A stretch of DNA of 64,000 nucleotides from the NCBI RefSeq assembly GCF_030272615.1, contig NC_081408.1:341085793-341149792 (forward strand), given 5' to 3'. Within the stretch, counting starts at the first letter, position 1; the number at the start of each line of letters is the position of its first letter. This stretch comes from Cryptomeria japonica (Eukaryota > Streptophyta > Pinopsida > Cupressales > Cupressaceae). The notes under the pieces are model-generated. The model was not told where the DNA came from, did not search any database, and was given only the letters and a program-made list of their open reading frames with translations. The translations under genes and the position numbers were made by a program. This document shows positions 22,815 to 35,132 of this stretch, piece after piece.

Positions 22815-23175
22815 CTATTTTCCAAGAGGAATAATCGCTTCAGACCAGTCCATCTTGATTTCTCCTCCAAGGTCCTTACAAAAAGTTCTACTCAAGAGCA
22901 TCCCGTAACTTGTGGGAATGTTAGCAACCAGGATAGTCAATTTTACTCTTTTATCAAGGCATGCTGCTAGCACTACTTGGACGTCTTTTACCTGTCCAAT
23001 AAGAGGAACCTGTTTCCCATCCATCGAAAAGAATCTCCCAAATGTTTTCGTGAGAGTTAAACCTAAAGACCTAGCAACAGGTGAAGGCATTATGTTGTCT
23101 GATGCCCCTGAATCTATTATGCAATTGCTAAGATTTTGACCATTCAGGAGAAGGGATATGTAGAAAGGTTCAAGT
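22815..23175 (-). pseudogene. Tat/Ogre-like protease
   Basis: Contains I-I-D-S-G-A-S-D-N-I-M, the aspartic protease active site, followed by hydrophobic segments (L-T-I-L-V-A-N-I, Y-G-M-L-L-S-R) of the retropepsin fold. The frame is open from 23090 to 22815 and can be followed upstream to about 23175. It would release Gag and Pol proteins from the precursor. Confidence 0.8.
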
Positions 23176-23291
23176 TTTAGAACCTCAACCTAAAGCCCAT
23201 TTTTAGCATCATGAAAAGCACAGGGATCAGCCAAGTTAGCTAATGGGCACGGAACAGATGAAGATTCTTTAGCAGCAATCAAATCACTATT

Positions 23292-24990
23292 CTACACACA
23301 TCTGTGCACCAAGGACTCTGAAGAAGAATCTCCTTTAACATATTTGACCAGCTTATCTAGTTCTTTTGGGTTCAGTTTCAAATACTTAGTAGTGGAAAGT
23401 TGAATAGTAGAAGCTTTACAAAATTCAATGATGTCAAAGGAGGAGGAAGAGGAAGAGCTATTGTTATCTTCCTGATTCCTTTGCAAAATCCTAACCTCAG
23501 GAGTTTTTGAATGAGATGAAAAGCTATTGTTTGGGAGATCCTTACCTTTGAAATTACCTCTAGAAGGGTTCACAAAAGGAGAAGACTAGGAAGTTCATTG
23601 ATTCCTTGTTACGATCGCACATGTAGGACCTTCAAGGGTCGCCAAAATATTACTACCTCTTTCTGAATCCGACTCATATTCAAGGTAGAATGATCCAGAG
23701 TCACCAGGTACCTCTTGAATTTTCTATGCTTTAGTGAACTCACCTAATTCATCCTTTGTGTTTTTCATTTGAACATGTCTTATCATATAAGGACAAGAAC
23801 CCCCATCGTGATCTGTGGTAAGATGGAATGAACACATGACACCCTTGTCAGGAGGTGCCTCTATTTGTAATCTTTATGGAGCAACAGGTAATTGCAATGG
23901 TCATCCATAGTTATACTAATTTGGAGTTTTTCTGCTTATATCTTGATAAGGCTGCGGATAGGAATTTCCAAGCTTTGGTATCTGCCTCTTCAAAGCAATC
24001 ATATCATTGACAAGCCGTTGAACAACTCGGTCAGTGGAAGAGGTAGATGCCTAAGGTTGACCCTGAGAAGTTTGTACATCTTTCCTCCATTTCCCGGCTA
24101 TTATTAGATCATCTTCAAGTTGTATAGCTTCATTTTGTGCAGTCTCAAGATCAACTGGCCTATTTCTTCTAAGGTGAAAACCTACATCAGGAGGCATGGA
24201 ATTTATGAAGAAACATTGTTGATTATCAATGGTTGGCCTTTTGGCCTGAGGAATTTTATGGATAATCTTATTATACCTAGCTACATAATCCCTCATTGGC
24301 TCATGAATTACTTTTTTCATTTGTGTGAGCTGAGCCAGTAACAAATTTTCATCATCAGCACTTTTGAACCTTTTCTGAAAAGCATTTTTCTTTATTTGCC
24401 AATCAGTTATGGATCCTACTCGTAGAATACTGAACCAATTTGCTGCCCCCTCAGTAAGAGTTTGAGCAAAAAGCCTAACAGCCACATCTTCATATTGGAC
24501 TGCCAGAATCCCAGTGGCTACATTAAAAGAATTCAAGTGCTCTTCAACTGAGACTTTTTCGTCTCCATTATATTTAGGTAGGACATCCCTCGCCCCTTTC
24601 GAAAGCGGATTATGAGCTATGAGAGCAAGAGGTCAAACAGCGGCACCCCATGGTTGGGCCATAATGAACATAGGATAAATGGTTACTAGAGGAGGAGCTT
24701 GAACTCCAGTAAGTGTTAGTGCTTGCCAAGGGTTTGAAGAAGAGGGTATAGGAGTAATTCTGACAGGAGAGGAAGGCCTAATTTTAGCGTTTCTTTTGGG
24801 AGTAAAGTTTGTGGCAAATGACAACCCTTGCAATTCTTCAAAACAATTATCAATTATTCCCTCCCTCCTCTATGATCTGGTATAAGGACAAGAATCCAGT
24901 GTTGTTACCCCTAGGGTTCTCAGGTCCTCAACAACTCCTTTAAACCCAACAATATTCCTATACCTTGGGAATCTATTTTAGGCAAGGCAG
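23292..24990 (-). pseudogene. Tat/Ogre-like gag
   Basis: The retrotransposon gag core spans 24536-24051 (161 codons), with A-A-N-W-F-S-I-L and M-R-D-Y-V-A-R-Y-N motifs. Upstream, 24833-24633 is a proline-rich lead. A zinc knuckle of the Tat type, C-x2-H-x4-H-x4-C, is at about 23855-23815. A serine-rich linker follows to 23292. Stops separate the blocks (e.g. near 24635, 24051, 23590). Gag would form the particle and bind the RNA. Confidence 0.75.
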
Positions 24991-25080
24991 GCCTGTGAGT
25001 ATTGTATGTTATTTTTAAATACAACTCTTTCAAACTCAAAGCATGCTAGTCTATTGAAAGATCCACTTGACTTGTCATTC

Positions 25081-25100
25081 TCTCCCCAGCAGAGTCGCCA
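25081..25100 (-). other. Primer binding site of the Tat/Ogre-like element
   Basis: On the minus strand TGGCGACTCTGCTGGGGAGA, six bases after the 5' LTR end. It is complementary to a tRNA 3' end ...CAGAGTCGCCA. It is not the initiator tRNA-Met type. tRNA-Arg is plausible, as recalled for Ogre elements, but I cannot confirm the tRNA here. Confidence 0.7.
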
Positions 25101-25117
25101 AAAATCTGTTAGTGAAC

Positions 25118-25889
25118 TGTAGACACCCAAAATTGTCATGTCTAATTAAATAAATATTTTATTTATTTAATTATCTAAGCCTAATTCTTCTATTAATTAA
25201 ATAAATTTTTATTTATTTAATTAATTCATTTATCCCCTTCTAGCCTTATTTCTTATTTAAATAAATACATTTATTTATTTAAATTATCCCTTTCCTGAAT
25301 TAAATAAATATTTTATTTATTTAATTATCCTATTTCTTCTATTAATTAAATAAATCTTTATTTATTTAATTAATTCATTATCTTTTTCTACACATGACAC
25401 ATGTCATTCATCTCTTAATTCCTACACTACCTACCTCTTTCATTATTTTATTATTTCTTTTACCTACCCTCTAATCCTAGCCGACCTCTCTTTTTACACC
25501 TCTCAATCTTAACCCTCCATTTCCTATTGTGTCTTCTATTTAAGGAGATGCTTTCTTCATTGTCAAACCCTAATGACTGATTTTGGAGTATTTGGCTACA
25601 CTACGATCCTACTTGCAACCACATTCCGTTCTTTGCTGAGCTCTTGTGCATACAAAAATCTGAGAGCAAATATATCAAGCAAGATCAATGGAGATAGGAA
25701 GAATGGAGATCAAAAACCCTATTGGACATGTGATGGTATAATCTTTGTGATTTTGAGTTATTTGCATTGTCTTAGGTAATCTTCATATGTTATGGTGGAT
25801 CTTTGTTCATTGTTAGGCTAGGGTTTGGTGGTTGAATTCATTTAGCCTTTCAATATTGTTGTTATTATTATCCATTTTCACCATAAACA
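25118..25889. repeat. Solo LTR inside the Tat/Ogre-like 5' LTR
   Basis: Begins TGTAGACACCCAAAATTGTC and ends CACCATAAACA, flanked by a perfect TGAAC duplication (25113-25117 and 25890-25894). It has no internal region, so it is a recombined solo LTR. TCTATTTAAGG near 25536 could be its TATA box, which would make the plus strand the sense one. The left third is made of AT hairpins. Confidence 0.9.
25144..25376. repeat. Five AT-rich hairpins in two tandem rounds
   Basis: Perfect or near-perfect inverted repeats of the type AATTAAATAAATA...TATTTATTTAATT start near 25144, 25193, 25255, 25298 and 25343. The first and fourth match, and so do the second and fifth. This indicates a duplication of about 154 bases, with the third hairpin (ATTTAAATAAATAC...) as the odd one. 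Confidence 0.8.
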
Positions 25890-26791
25890 TGAACAAATTT
25901 GTCCTTTCTTAAAATGATCAATTTTAAACTCTGTCGCCTTCTTTTAAAGACAAGTGTTCCACTAAATAGTTGGGTAAGTGTTGTATAAACCACTTCCCTC
26001 TGAATTTTCCATAGGTACAGCTCCCTATTTCAGTTATTCAAGGAATAATTTAATTAATTTTATTTGAGCAGTAGCTTTTAACCTAAAAGAATGTAAGGCT
26101 GCCTACTTCATTCTTGGATGAGAGGCCACTATTTCACACATATTTCTAAGAAAAACAATCTTTCCATTCTTTTCAATACAAGAGATGAAAGTAACTAAAT
26201 CAAAGTTCAGAACACTATTTCCACAATTTCAATAAGGAACGAACAGATAAGAGAAACCGAATCTATTCTCAAACACAAATCTTTTTTAAATGAAAACAAA
26301 CACTCAAAGGAAGGAGTACCAGAAAAATAATAATTTTCTGCAATAGAAAGGTCATTACTATTATTTGATTAGATAAGCATATGCAAAGATATGTGTCTAC
26401 ACAAATTCAAAACCCACAGATTTTCCTTCTCCCAAAAACAGTATGATCTTTGTATATATATTCTTATGCGACAAAGGCACAGTAATACATCTATAAATCC
26501 TTTTCCATTCTAGATTTAAAAGTCTGATTTTTCCCTCTACAAAACAAAAACCTTACAAAAACAAAGGAAAAACAAAACCTAACCCAAAATTTTTCACCAA
26601 ATCTAACCCCTATTCTATCTATCTTTCCTTAATTTATAGTTTTTAGAATAGGGGAGGTCTCCCTGAAAACTCGACCTCCCCCAAAACAGTTATGAAACCA
26701 ACGAGATGTATTTTTGGGACAGATGTCCCAAAGTCTTTGCATAAACATGAGAAATTACAAAAATAAAGGAAACCGGGCTTGGATTAATGCA

Positions 26792-29700
26792 TTATGTCAT
26801 TTTCCCATCATCATCATCCTCTCCGCTTTCACGGGCATGATGGGCATTTGTGAGTTCCTGAATAATAGATTGGTTCGAAACCTTCATCGCATTGAGCTTT
26901 GCCTTCGTTGCCTGCTTATTCCACCAGTGCTTCACCATCTTTTCAGCATGCTTCGGCAACTGATCATTTCCAATGAAGGTCATGGACTCAATCCTAGCCA
27001 CCCTTGTTATATCTTCCAGAGTGAAATTACCCTTGGCTTTGATTTTCTCCATGTTTATATCGAAAGCCCTGATTGCATCCTGTGTGTTCAACCTCCAAAT
27101 TCCCAATTTCCAATCATGGTCAGGGTTAACCACCTTGTTATCATTAACTATACTGCATTGGAGATCCTGGAGCTCATAAACAGAGGTCTTAGTGTCGGAG
27201 ATCATAGACTTGAAAGTAAGCACCTGCCACATCATGGTTTTCTTCAGCACAAAGAGTTGGCATTCATCCGCTACTAGTTTGATTGAGTGTTCCATCAAAA
27301 ACCTAGTAACTCCATATTCTTCTATTTTGGCGAACAAAGGCAAGATATTTTGCCACTTGTGTTCCTCTTTCTCCCACGACATCAGCTAATTTTGAAATTT
27401 GGCGATAAGACTCTATATCTCATCACATAACTTCTGGGAGTCGGTGATATACTTCTCCCCATCCTTGATTATTCCCTCAATCCATTTCTCCACGGCTTCT
27501 GCAATACTCTTGGCCCGTTGAACTTGACTCATGAACTTTTTATTTTCTGGCAAAGTTGGGTCGAAGTTCTCTGTAGCATGAGATATTGGGAGTGCCCCAA
27601 AGCAACCAATATTGTCGATGAACTGGGCAAGAACATTTATGTGTCGCTTTAGCTCTCTCTTTTCCCACCCATCTTTCTCTGATCTGGTGAGCATTTTCTT
27701 TGCCGATACCTGGAAGAAATGATTGTCTGAGTTTCTACTCATATTTCCCAATTCCACCTTCATGATCTCAAAATCATCGAGGCTAGCTTCCTTGTTTTCA
27801 TCCTTGGGTTTGTATGAGGCGATTTCAGTGACCCATTTTCCAGTTCCTTCATCATTGTCTAGGCGGGCGACGGTTTTGAACCTTTTCGACTTGGGGCTCT
27901 TCTCTATGTACTTAATGACCATTTCTTGAATTGGAATTGTCATGGGAAGAAAATTCCCCTTTCTATTCACTGAAGTGGTCAACCACTTAGGAGTTGCACT
28001 AGAACTGGTTGTTCCTTCGATCGCTTTGGAAGGTGGTGTCATAGCCACAGTCACCATATGAGAATCTAGGGCATTAGCGACATCGCTATCCAAGTCTTCA
28101 ACTTCAACTATTTGGGCATCAAGAATTGTATCTTTCACCCCTGTATCCTTTGCTTGATCCATCTTTCTTTGAGTAGCACTTCAAGGCCGGGTATGCTGAG
28201 GAGTACAGAAATCCAAAGCTAAATTAGACCTATGTCTAAGCTAGGGTGGCTTGTTATCTTTACCTGCATGAACAGGCATAGAAGCATTGTTAGAAAGATG
28301 CTTTGGTGAACGTAGAGGGACTTCATTACTTCTCACAGAATTAGACTTAACGCCTAATTTCGCTGCTTTCTTCCTGGCAACCCATGCTGTGGTCCTTTCC
28401 AAAACTCCTTTGGTCCTTAACTGTATATCATTTTTCTCTTCCTCATCCCAGTCAATTGGAGGCATTTCAATTTCTACACGGGCTAAGTATCCTAGTTTGA
28501 AAAGCTCTAGATAGTCCTCTTCGAGCCCCTTAGTGTCCAACTTTACCTGTAATGAAACAACTTGTTCTAACACCATCCTCATATTTTCCTTTTTGAAAAC
28601 CTCAAGCTCATCGCTACAGTCTTCCCAGAAGTCTTCCAATTGTGGCATTGGGAGGTATGGCATTGGACCAAGACTTTGGGAAAAACCCTTATTATCAAAA
28701 CCTTTCCTTTTAGGATACAAGGAAAAGTTGAAATTCCTAAGATCTGCTCCAATACTCAAAGCGTCAGACATTGAACTACAAGACAACACGCCCAATTGGA
28801 TGGAAAAATGACCCTCCCATTTATCCCTAGGTTGTGCCTTTTTTATTACAGAAGTCAGCTGCCTACATATCTCCACCAGAATAAAGCAATCTGAACAAAA
28901 ATGAGGGAGCTTGAAAGGCTCCTCTTCAAAACCGCCTATCCTTATGTAACAGAAGTGTGGAAATTGGATATAGAAACTACCAAACCTCTTTACCAATGTC
29001 TATGCATCCTCAGAGATCCTTTTGGCTTTCATATTCTTCAATTCATGGCACAAGTCACCCAGAAAAGCATTGTGCACCCTTCTGAAATCCTACAAGGCCT
29101 TATCCTTTTGCAGCATGGGATAGAACTCATACACGAGAACATCCTCCTCAGTGAGTTGTTTTGGTATTCCAACTAACTCCTTAACACACACCAAACAATA
29201 CAAGAGATACGAACACATAAAGAAGTTCTGTTTGAACTATTTAGCCATACTTAGTTGTTCTCTCATTGAATCAGCAATCAATTCAGCCCAATCAAGATAC
29301 TGCTTCCCTTCCAAAACCAGCTGCACGTAGCAATAAATCCAGTCGTCAAAGCTGTAAGCTTCAACAGACCCCTCTGGCACGGTGCAACAAAAGCATAACA
29401 TCATGAATGTTAGGATTCTTGGGTAACCTGGAACCACCTCTTTGAGGAACCTTCAACCAAAATTTTGCCACGTTGTTACGGTGTCCGGTTCTGTCCGCGT
29501 TGAACTCTGTGATTGACTGAGCAAGGGAAAAGTTGGAGAACTGGTAATCAGGTATCTTGAAGATGAAGGAAATTACTTCACGATTTATGGCAAGAAGGGT
29601 TTCACCATTGTCTCTCCTAATGGTCTCAGAGACTAGGTCGTATCTAGCGATACATTCCCGAATCAATTCTGGGCAAGGAATGGCTGGGGGAAACGTTGCC

Positions 29701-29873
29701 GCTTCTATGAGACTGCTACTCAAAATCTCCACACCAAAAGATTTGGCAATTCCCTTGAACACCCTCTCTTTTAAAACCTCAAGATTTTCCCCTTTAAGGT
29801 CGGTATCGCTAACTATGGGTTCAGTACATGCGAGGCTAAAAACATTCCCGAACAAATGCAGTGTGGACTTCAT
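26792..29873 (-). pseudogene. LTR-encoded ORF, right copy
   Basis: ATG at 29873; the end at 26792 falls after G-K-M-T, as in the left copy. The first 170 codons (to 29361) are in one phase. A one-base insertion near 29370 (CAGACCCCTC against CAGACCCTA at left) shifts the rest. From 29437 to 26792 everything is in a single frame with stops only near 29237, 28241, 28163, 27413 and 27383, leaving blocks of 251, 249 and 196 codons. It is better kept than the left copy. The protein is the same unrecognised one: a globular N-terminal half, basic linker, nuclear-signal-like K-S-K-R-F-K, helical C-terminal half and acidic tail. Confidence 0.75.
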
Positions 29874-30830
29874 AATTCAAAGCAATATGCCTTAATTGGT
29901 TGCAGCAAACCTTTCTATGAGAGAGAAAATGCAAGTTAAAAATACTGGAGAGAACAAGAAAAGGACTCACCTTCACAGTTGAACAACCAGACAATGACTA
30001 GCAGCAAACAAGACTCCTATCCAGGAAAAACAAAACCGCAACAGTGAGGAACGAATGTAGAGCACTAATAATTCTTCATACCTTATAGTGAGGGAAATGA
30101 TGCAAAACCATTGAATGCAATAATTCTAATTGTCAGTCTGATTGTGTTAAGTTTGTGGATTGGACCTCGCATGCATGCATTGAATGCATGGCAGCATTTT
30201 TGAATTAACCGCCAGTTCCCGAAATGATTACTTACTTTGAAAAGCCAAGGATTGACGTCACTAAAGACATGGTTCACCTTCCTCATATTTGGCAATAAAT
30301 GTAGCATCAAATCATTTAACCCGCAGGACCCACCAACTTCGTACACATATGAACATCTTGAATAGAATTCATTAGCATTCGAATAGTTCAAGATGTACAC
30401 CACACTCAAGGAAAATCTTTGCCGAGAAAATTAATTATGCCAAGTTGCTAACCATTTGTGCTATATTGAACATGTTGAACATGTTTGAACCTCTTGAACT
30501 TGGTTCAATGAGTTCAATTCCCGAAGAGAAATGAAGTAACACATTACCGAACAAGAAACTTTAAAAGATCCACTACAAGACACTTGCAGAAAATGTTAGT
30601 ATGAAAACCTTCCTGAACACCTAGGAACCTATGGAACCTAAATGAACCTATTGAACCCAGTTCAAGATAGTTCAACATGTTCACAAAGTTCAACCAATTA
30701 CTAAAACTTGACCTTTTTGATTGAAAGACGATTTACAAATGTACTAAGGGCTTGAACCAAGGACTCTGAATGGAATTTTTATTATTAGGATGACTTGCTC
30801 TTGTTATGAGGAATGAAAAATGCAGTAACA

Positions 30831-31053
30831 GTGAGCATCAACTCACACCATGGTTTTCTCCCATTTGGGTTTCCACGAGATAATTCTTGGTGTTATTGTG
30901 TATCTTTTAATGCATGCATGTTCTCATGTAATAATTGTTTGTGTTGATAAATGTTAAGTTAATGCAAACTTGATTAAAAGGGTTTTAATTATGTGAAACC
31001 AGTAGGTGACTGATTCACCCTCCCCCCTTCTCAATCACTGGTAGGGACCAACA
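30831..31053 (+). repeat. 3' LTR of Copia 1, right part
   Basis: Resumes with GTGAGCATCAACTCACACC, exactly where the left part stopped, and runs to GGGACCAACA. It matches 7899-8121 closely. The LINE ORF1 continues immediately to the right. Confidence 0.9.
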
Positions 31054-31439
31054 CAATCGTGGTTTCCAAACTTCGGCCCAGTACCTTTGGAACCTTATGC
31101 AAGTTTGATTTGGATAAGACTATATAACCTACTAATTGAGTACTAGGCGGAAGGAAGTTTGGAGAAAATTGGTAGATCCGTGGGCACATTATTGGAGATA
31201 GACGAAGATCGGGTTGAGAAGGACTCATATTTATATGTGAGAATTTGTATTGCGGTAGTGAGGAGGGTGCCCTCAAAGATTTGTTTATCTTCTAAAGGAA
31301 GAAGGTGGATCCAACACATAGAAATTGAGAAAATGAGAAAGTTTTGTTTGCAGTGCGGTAAAAGCAATCATTTTGAGGTAGATTGTAGGTTTAAGGATAG
31401 ATTTAGCAAACAATGGATTCCCAAAAGCAGCAAGAGGAT
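31054..31439 (+). pseudogene. LINE ORF1, middle part with CCHC knuckle
   Basis: Continues the DUF4283 region (W-F-P-N-F, then W-I-R-L-Y-N-L) with one TAG at about 31143, from an expected tryptophan codon. Then comes a segment typical of this family (G-R-S-V-G-T-L-L-E-I-D) and a zinc knuckle C-L-Q-C-G-K-S-N-H-F-E-V-D-C (C-x2-C-x4-H-x4-C) at about 31351-31390. The knuckle binds nucleic acid in the LINE particle. The frame is cut at 31444 by the next insertion. Confidence 0.85.
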
Positions 31440-31939
31440 GCTAATCCTTTGAAGATCCAGTTAATACTAAGAGGGGGGATGAATCAGTATTAAGACCAAT
31501 TGTAACTTTAAACCCAAAATCAAACTTATATCAAATCTGAAACCATTTAACAAATATCTCAACTTCTTTAATCAGATCTAACAACCTCTTTATCAAATTT
31601 TCTTAATACATTAATCAAATCATTTACCACATCAATCAATTCTTTCACCACATAAGAAATCATGTAGATTTGATCATTTACCAACTTAGCTTATCAGATC
31701 AATCTCTTTTCTCTATCAACTCTTTTGAATACCAGTAACCTTTGATAAACCTTAGATAAAACATCATAATTGGAAATAATGCATGAAATAAAACATAAAC
31801 AAGAATATCGCATGAAAAACATTCCACAAATTAACACCATGAGTTTTTGACGTGGAAACCCAAATAGGGTTAAACCAGGGCGGGAGTTGGCACCCACAAA
31901 TATTTGTACTCTTTTGAGGTATGCCCTATTCGGAGCTTA

Positions 31940-33632
31940 TGTTGGATTGTTGGCATTGACAAAATCGGTCAATCCAAAGAACCGGTATATGCGCTAAGAT
32001 TTGTCATTGATGTTCAACACTTACCGATGAAGACACTAACTGGTGAAGTGGTATAGGTAGAGTGGTGTTTTTCAATAAGCAAAAGTGATGACTTACAAAC
32101 ACATGGAAACAACATTGGTAACGAATGATCAAAGGTTCAATCAGCTCAAGGAAAGATAGACTAAGCCAATTGTTCTGTCATTCAAGAAGATTGATCACTC
32201 TGATGATGATGAAGTCATAAAAGGTGACTCGAGCAAGAAAACTTGAAGTTGTATGCAAACCAAAACCTCATTGGCAAATAGGGGAAGAGACTTGATTCTA
32301 GAACAACAAACCGGCAATCAAAGGATGAATCAGTAATATAGAAGTGCAATGGCATATCCGTACACCAGTATGATAGAAGAAAGACAAATGATCACCATAA
32401 ATCTCAGAGCGATGATCAGTTATTTAGTTGCAGTGGTAAGAGATGAGTTGGTGAGATTATGTCTATGCCAAATCAATGTTGGTAAGGTCAACTTCAATTA
32501 TCATGCACTAAAGCATGATTACCTGCGGATTTTCTAGTCCGCACTTAATTAACTAAAAATGACTTAGAAATTCCTATCTTTGGGAGATGCGGTGGGAGAA
32601 TTTGTTGAACACTTGGAAAAATTATTGTAAGGCATGCAAAGAAATAGTGGGAGATTTTGAATTTTAAATCTTTTGAAATCCATGATTGCTTTGATTGAGG
32701 GATCGCCTGAAAGTGTCGACAAAAAATGTATAAAGTGTTCTTGAGTTCATTCAAAAAAATTGATCATGAAATTTGCAACAAGCGAATCTTGTTGAAGGCG
32801 ATCCAAAGTGAAGAGCAGAGAGAGAGGAAGTGCTAAGAGGTTTTAGCACAGTAGAGTGTGTTTGAGGAAGATCGACTAACTTCATAGTCGAGAAACAGAA
32901 AACTAGTAGAGTGCGAAGCTAAAGGTCAAAGGATCGGCAGAGTGCAGAGTCAAAGGACAGAGAACCAGTAGAGTGCAAAGATGAAGGTTAGAGGATCGAT
33001 TGAGTGTAGTGCCAAGGGACAGGTGATCGGCTGAGTGAAGAGCCGAAGGTGTAAGAGGAAAATTGGTGCTATGCAGAGAAGACACAACTGGTGTGGATTG
33101 AGTGTGATGCATATTGAGATCTAATTAAGCTATCAGTAGCTAATTCAGCAGATTATCCATCTATTTCTTTCTAACCACTGCAACATAAAACCCTTAACTG
33201 GGTGGACTTTAACAGGTCCCTTTTGTAAAATCCCTTAATCGGGTGACATCTTAATTGATGTTCTTAAGTCCTTTAACTAGGCTACCTTTAACAGGGTAAA
33301 GGAACTAATCGACCTTGAACAAAATCCCTTAACCAGGTGGCACCTAATATGTCTTTGTAATCTCCTAACAGGGATGGCTCCTCACCGGGCGTACTTCAGA
33401 AGAGTAAAAATTTTGTGAGTTCCTACTCACACTGTGGTTTTCTCCCATTTGGGTTTCAACGAGATAACTTCTTGGTGTCACTGTCAACTTTTCATGCTTG
33501 CATAATTTACTTTAGTGATTAAGTATATTGTTAGATATTAGATGAATGCAGATTTAAGTTAAAAGTTTAATTGTGAAAATTTGATCAAGTGTTGATTCAC
33601 CCCTCCCCTCTCAGCACCGGTTGGGACTAATA
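31940..33632 (+). repeat. 5' LTR of Copia 2
   Basis: 1,693 bases, ending GGGACTAATA just before the primer site. It shares blocks with the Copia 1 LTR (CTTAATCGGGTGACATCTTA; TTTTCTCCCATTTGGGTTTC). It holds an additional minisatellite-like stretch at 32880-33060, where GAGTGCAGAG/GAGTGCAAAG and GGATCGGC-type phrases recur. Confidence 0.8.
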
Positions 33633-33634
33633 AT

Positions 33635-33646
33635 TGGTATCGGAGC
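33635..33646 (+). other. Primer binding site of Copia 2
   Basis: TGGTATCGGAGC, one mismatch to the tRNA-Met type sequence, two bases after the LTR. Confidence 0.85.
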
Positions 33647-33696
33647 TTCAGGTCCTTAGAATCAAAAGAAGCTTAATCAGCTTAAGGAAAGATCCA

Positions 33697-35040
33697 AGAT
33701 GATGCGTAAGGAGGGTCCTAAGTTCTCTAAGGAGAATTACACCTTATGGTGTGTAAGAATGAAACTCTATCTAAGATCCCTAGGTGAAAATTACTAGAAT
33801 CATGTAATCATAGAGTACATTGAACCTTCAAGGACTCTCACTCCAGAATAGATCAAGGATAGGCAAGATAATACTGTTGCTATGGGTCTCATTGTCAACA
33901 CTCTTTCTGATAATGAACTTGTAGAGGTTCAAGATTTGAAAATAGCTTTTCATATATGGAATAAGCTGAAGACAATCTATGGGGGAGATCCTCATGTCCA
34001 AAAATAAAAAGTAGACATCCTGAGAGGAAAGTATTATGAGATGAGGATGTAGGAAGGAGAAAACATAGAGTAGTATAGCAAGAGAATAAAGGATGTAGTA
34101 AACTCCATTAACAGTGTTGCAGGAAATCTTGAGGAGGATGATGTGGTTAGCAAAATCCTGAGAAACCTACTACCACAATATGCCATAAGGGTCTCTGCTA
34201 TCCAGGAACTCAAATCCTTGGGAATAGTTAGTGTATCTCTTGACTCACTGATCGGTAAGGTGACTTCTTTTGAATTGAGAAATTATGACAATAGTGTACC
34301 AAAGATTGGTGTTTCCATTAAAGCCTCCATGATGCATGCACCAACAAGGAGAAGGAAAGAAGTCGGTAGTAGTTCTACTACCAGAACTGGTCATTCCCAT
34401 GAAAGTGACAATCTGCTATCTGAGGAACGGGAGCAAGATGAAATTGAAGCTCTATTGGCAAGAAGATTTCCAAGAGGAAAAGAAAAGTATAAAGGTAAAT
34501 TACCCTTAAAGTGATTCTCCTATAATAAGATAGGTCATATTGCTTCAAGATGTCTTGATAATGATAGAGATAGGAAGGATAATTTTAGAGGAAGCCAGGG
34601 ACAAGAGCGAGAAGGAGTGTTATCTTGCAGAAGAAGGAGTCACTGATGAAGAATCGGAAGGATCTGATGGAGATGGAATTGAATTTGTGGTAGTCAAGGA
34701 GGACAGCACAGAGGAAGGAGATATGGCATTGATTTATAGCACAAACCGGTGTGGAGAATGGGTGATTGATAATGGTTTCATTCACCATATGACCGATGAC
34801 AGAAACAAATTCCTCAGCATAAAGGATCACAATGGAGGAACTGTGAGATTCGGAAATGATGCTCCTTGTGCAACAAAAGGTAAGGGGTCTATAGCCCTGA
34901 ATGATAAGACAAATTGTGATGATGTTTATTGGGTAGAAGGGTTAAAATATAGTTTTTTAAGTGTTGCACAACTTAACAATAAGGGTTACCGGTTAGAATA
35001 CAATGCAGGAATATGTAAAATAATGACAAATCAAGAAGTC
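33697..35040 (+). pseudogene. Copia 2 gag and protease
   Basis: ATG-ATG at about 33700 leads in frame into G-P-K-F-S-K-E-N-Y-T-L-W, so the slip of Copia 1 is absent here. There are stops at about 33796, 33850, 34005, 34050, 34072 and 34513. The knuckle lost its first two cysteines (F-S-Y-N; the first Cys is a TGA). The protease site reads I-D-N-G in place of D-S-G, which would abolish catalysis. Similarity to Copia 1 is continuous. Confidence 0.8.
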
Positions 35041-35132
35041 TGATTGCCACCGGTAAATAGTCAAGAGGCAATTTGTTTCACCTAGACACCACCATAGGTA
35101 GTTTTCTAATGGCTAAGGTAGAAGACAGTTAG

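Larger units (their letters stand above)
14039..30830 (-). mobile_element. Tat/Ogre-like Ty3 retrotransposon with giant coding LTRs
   Basis: Inserted in the 3' LTR of Copia 1 with a perfect 5-base duplication GTGAG. Read on the minus strand: 5' LTR 30830-25107, primer site, gag, protease, RNase H-like domain, RT, RNase H, integrase, 3' LTR 19006-14039. Ends are TGTTACT...TAACA. LTRs are about 4.95 kb after removal of the solo LTR in the right one. Each LTR has an ORF of about 1,030 codons. Long LTRs, two RNase H domains and the C-x2-H-x4-H-x4-C gag knuckle place it with the Tat lineage, which includes Ogre. Frameshifts and stops in pol make it defective. Confidence 0.85.
25107..30830 (-). repeat. 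5' LTR of the Tat/Ogre-like element, carrying a solo LTR
   Basis: On the minus strand it starts TGTTACTGCATTTTTCATTC at 30830 and ends at 25107. Without the solo LTR and one duplication copy it is about 4,947 bases. The solo LTR sits 11 bases from its end. It carries the second copy of the LTR ORF. Confidence 0.9.
6588..31053 (+). mobile_element. Copia LTR retrotransposon 1, inserted in LINE ORF1 and itself interrupted
   Basis: Layout: 5' LTR 6588-8121, tRNA-Met primer site, gag-protease, integrase, RT, RNase H, polypurine tract, then a 3' LTR from 12736 split at 14038/30836. Own length without the inner element is about 7.7 kb. Flanking five bases are CACCC on the left and CAATC on the right, a decayed duplication supported by restoration of the LINE reading frame when one copy is removed. 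The LTRs differ at many positions, so the insertion is old. Domain order PR-IN-RT-RH identifies Copia. Confidence 0.9.
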
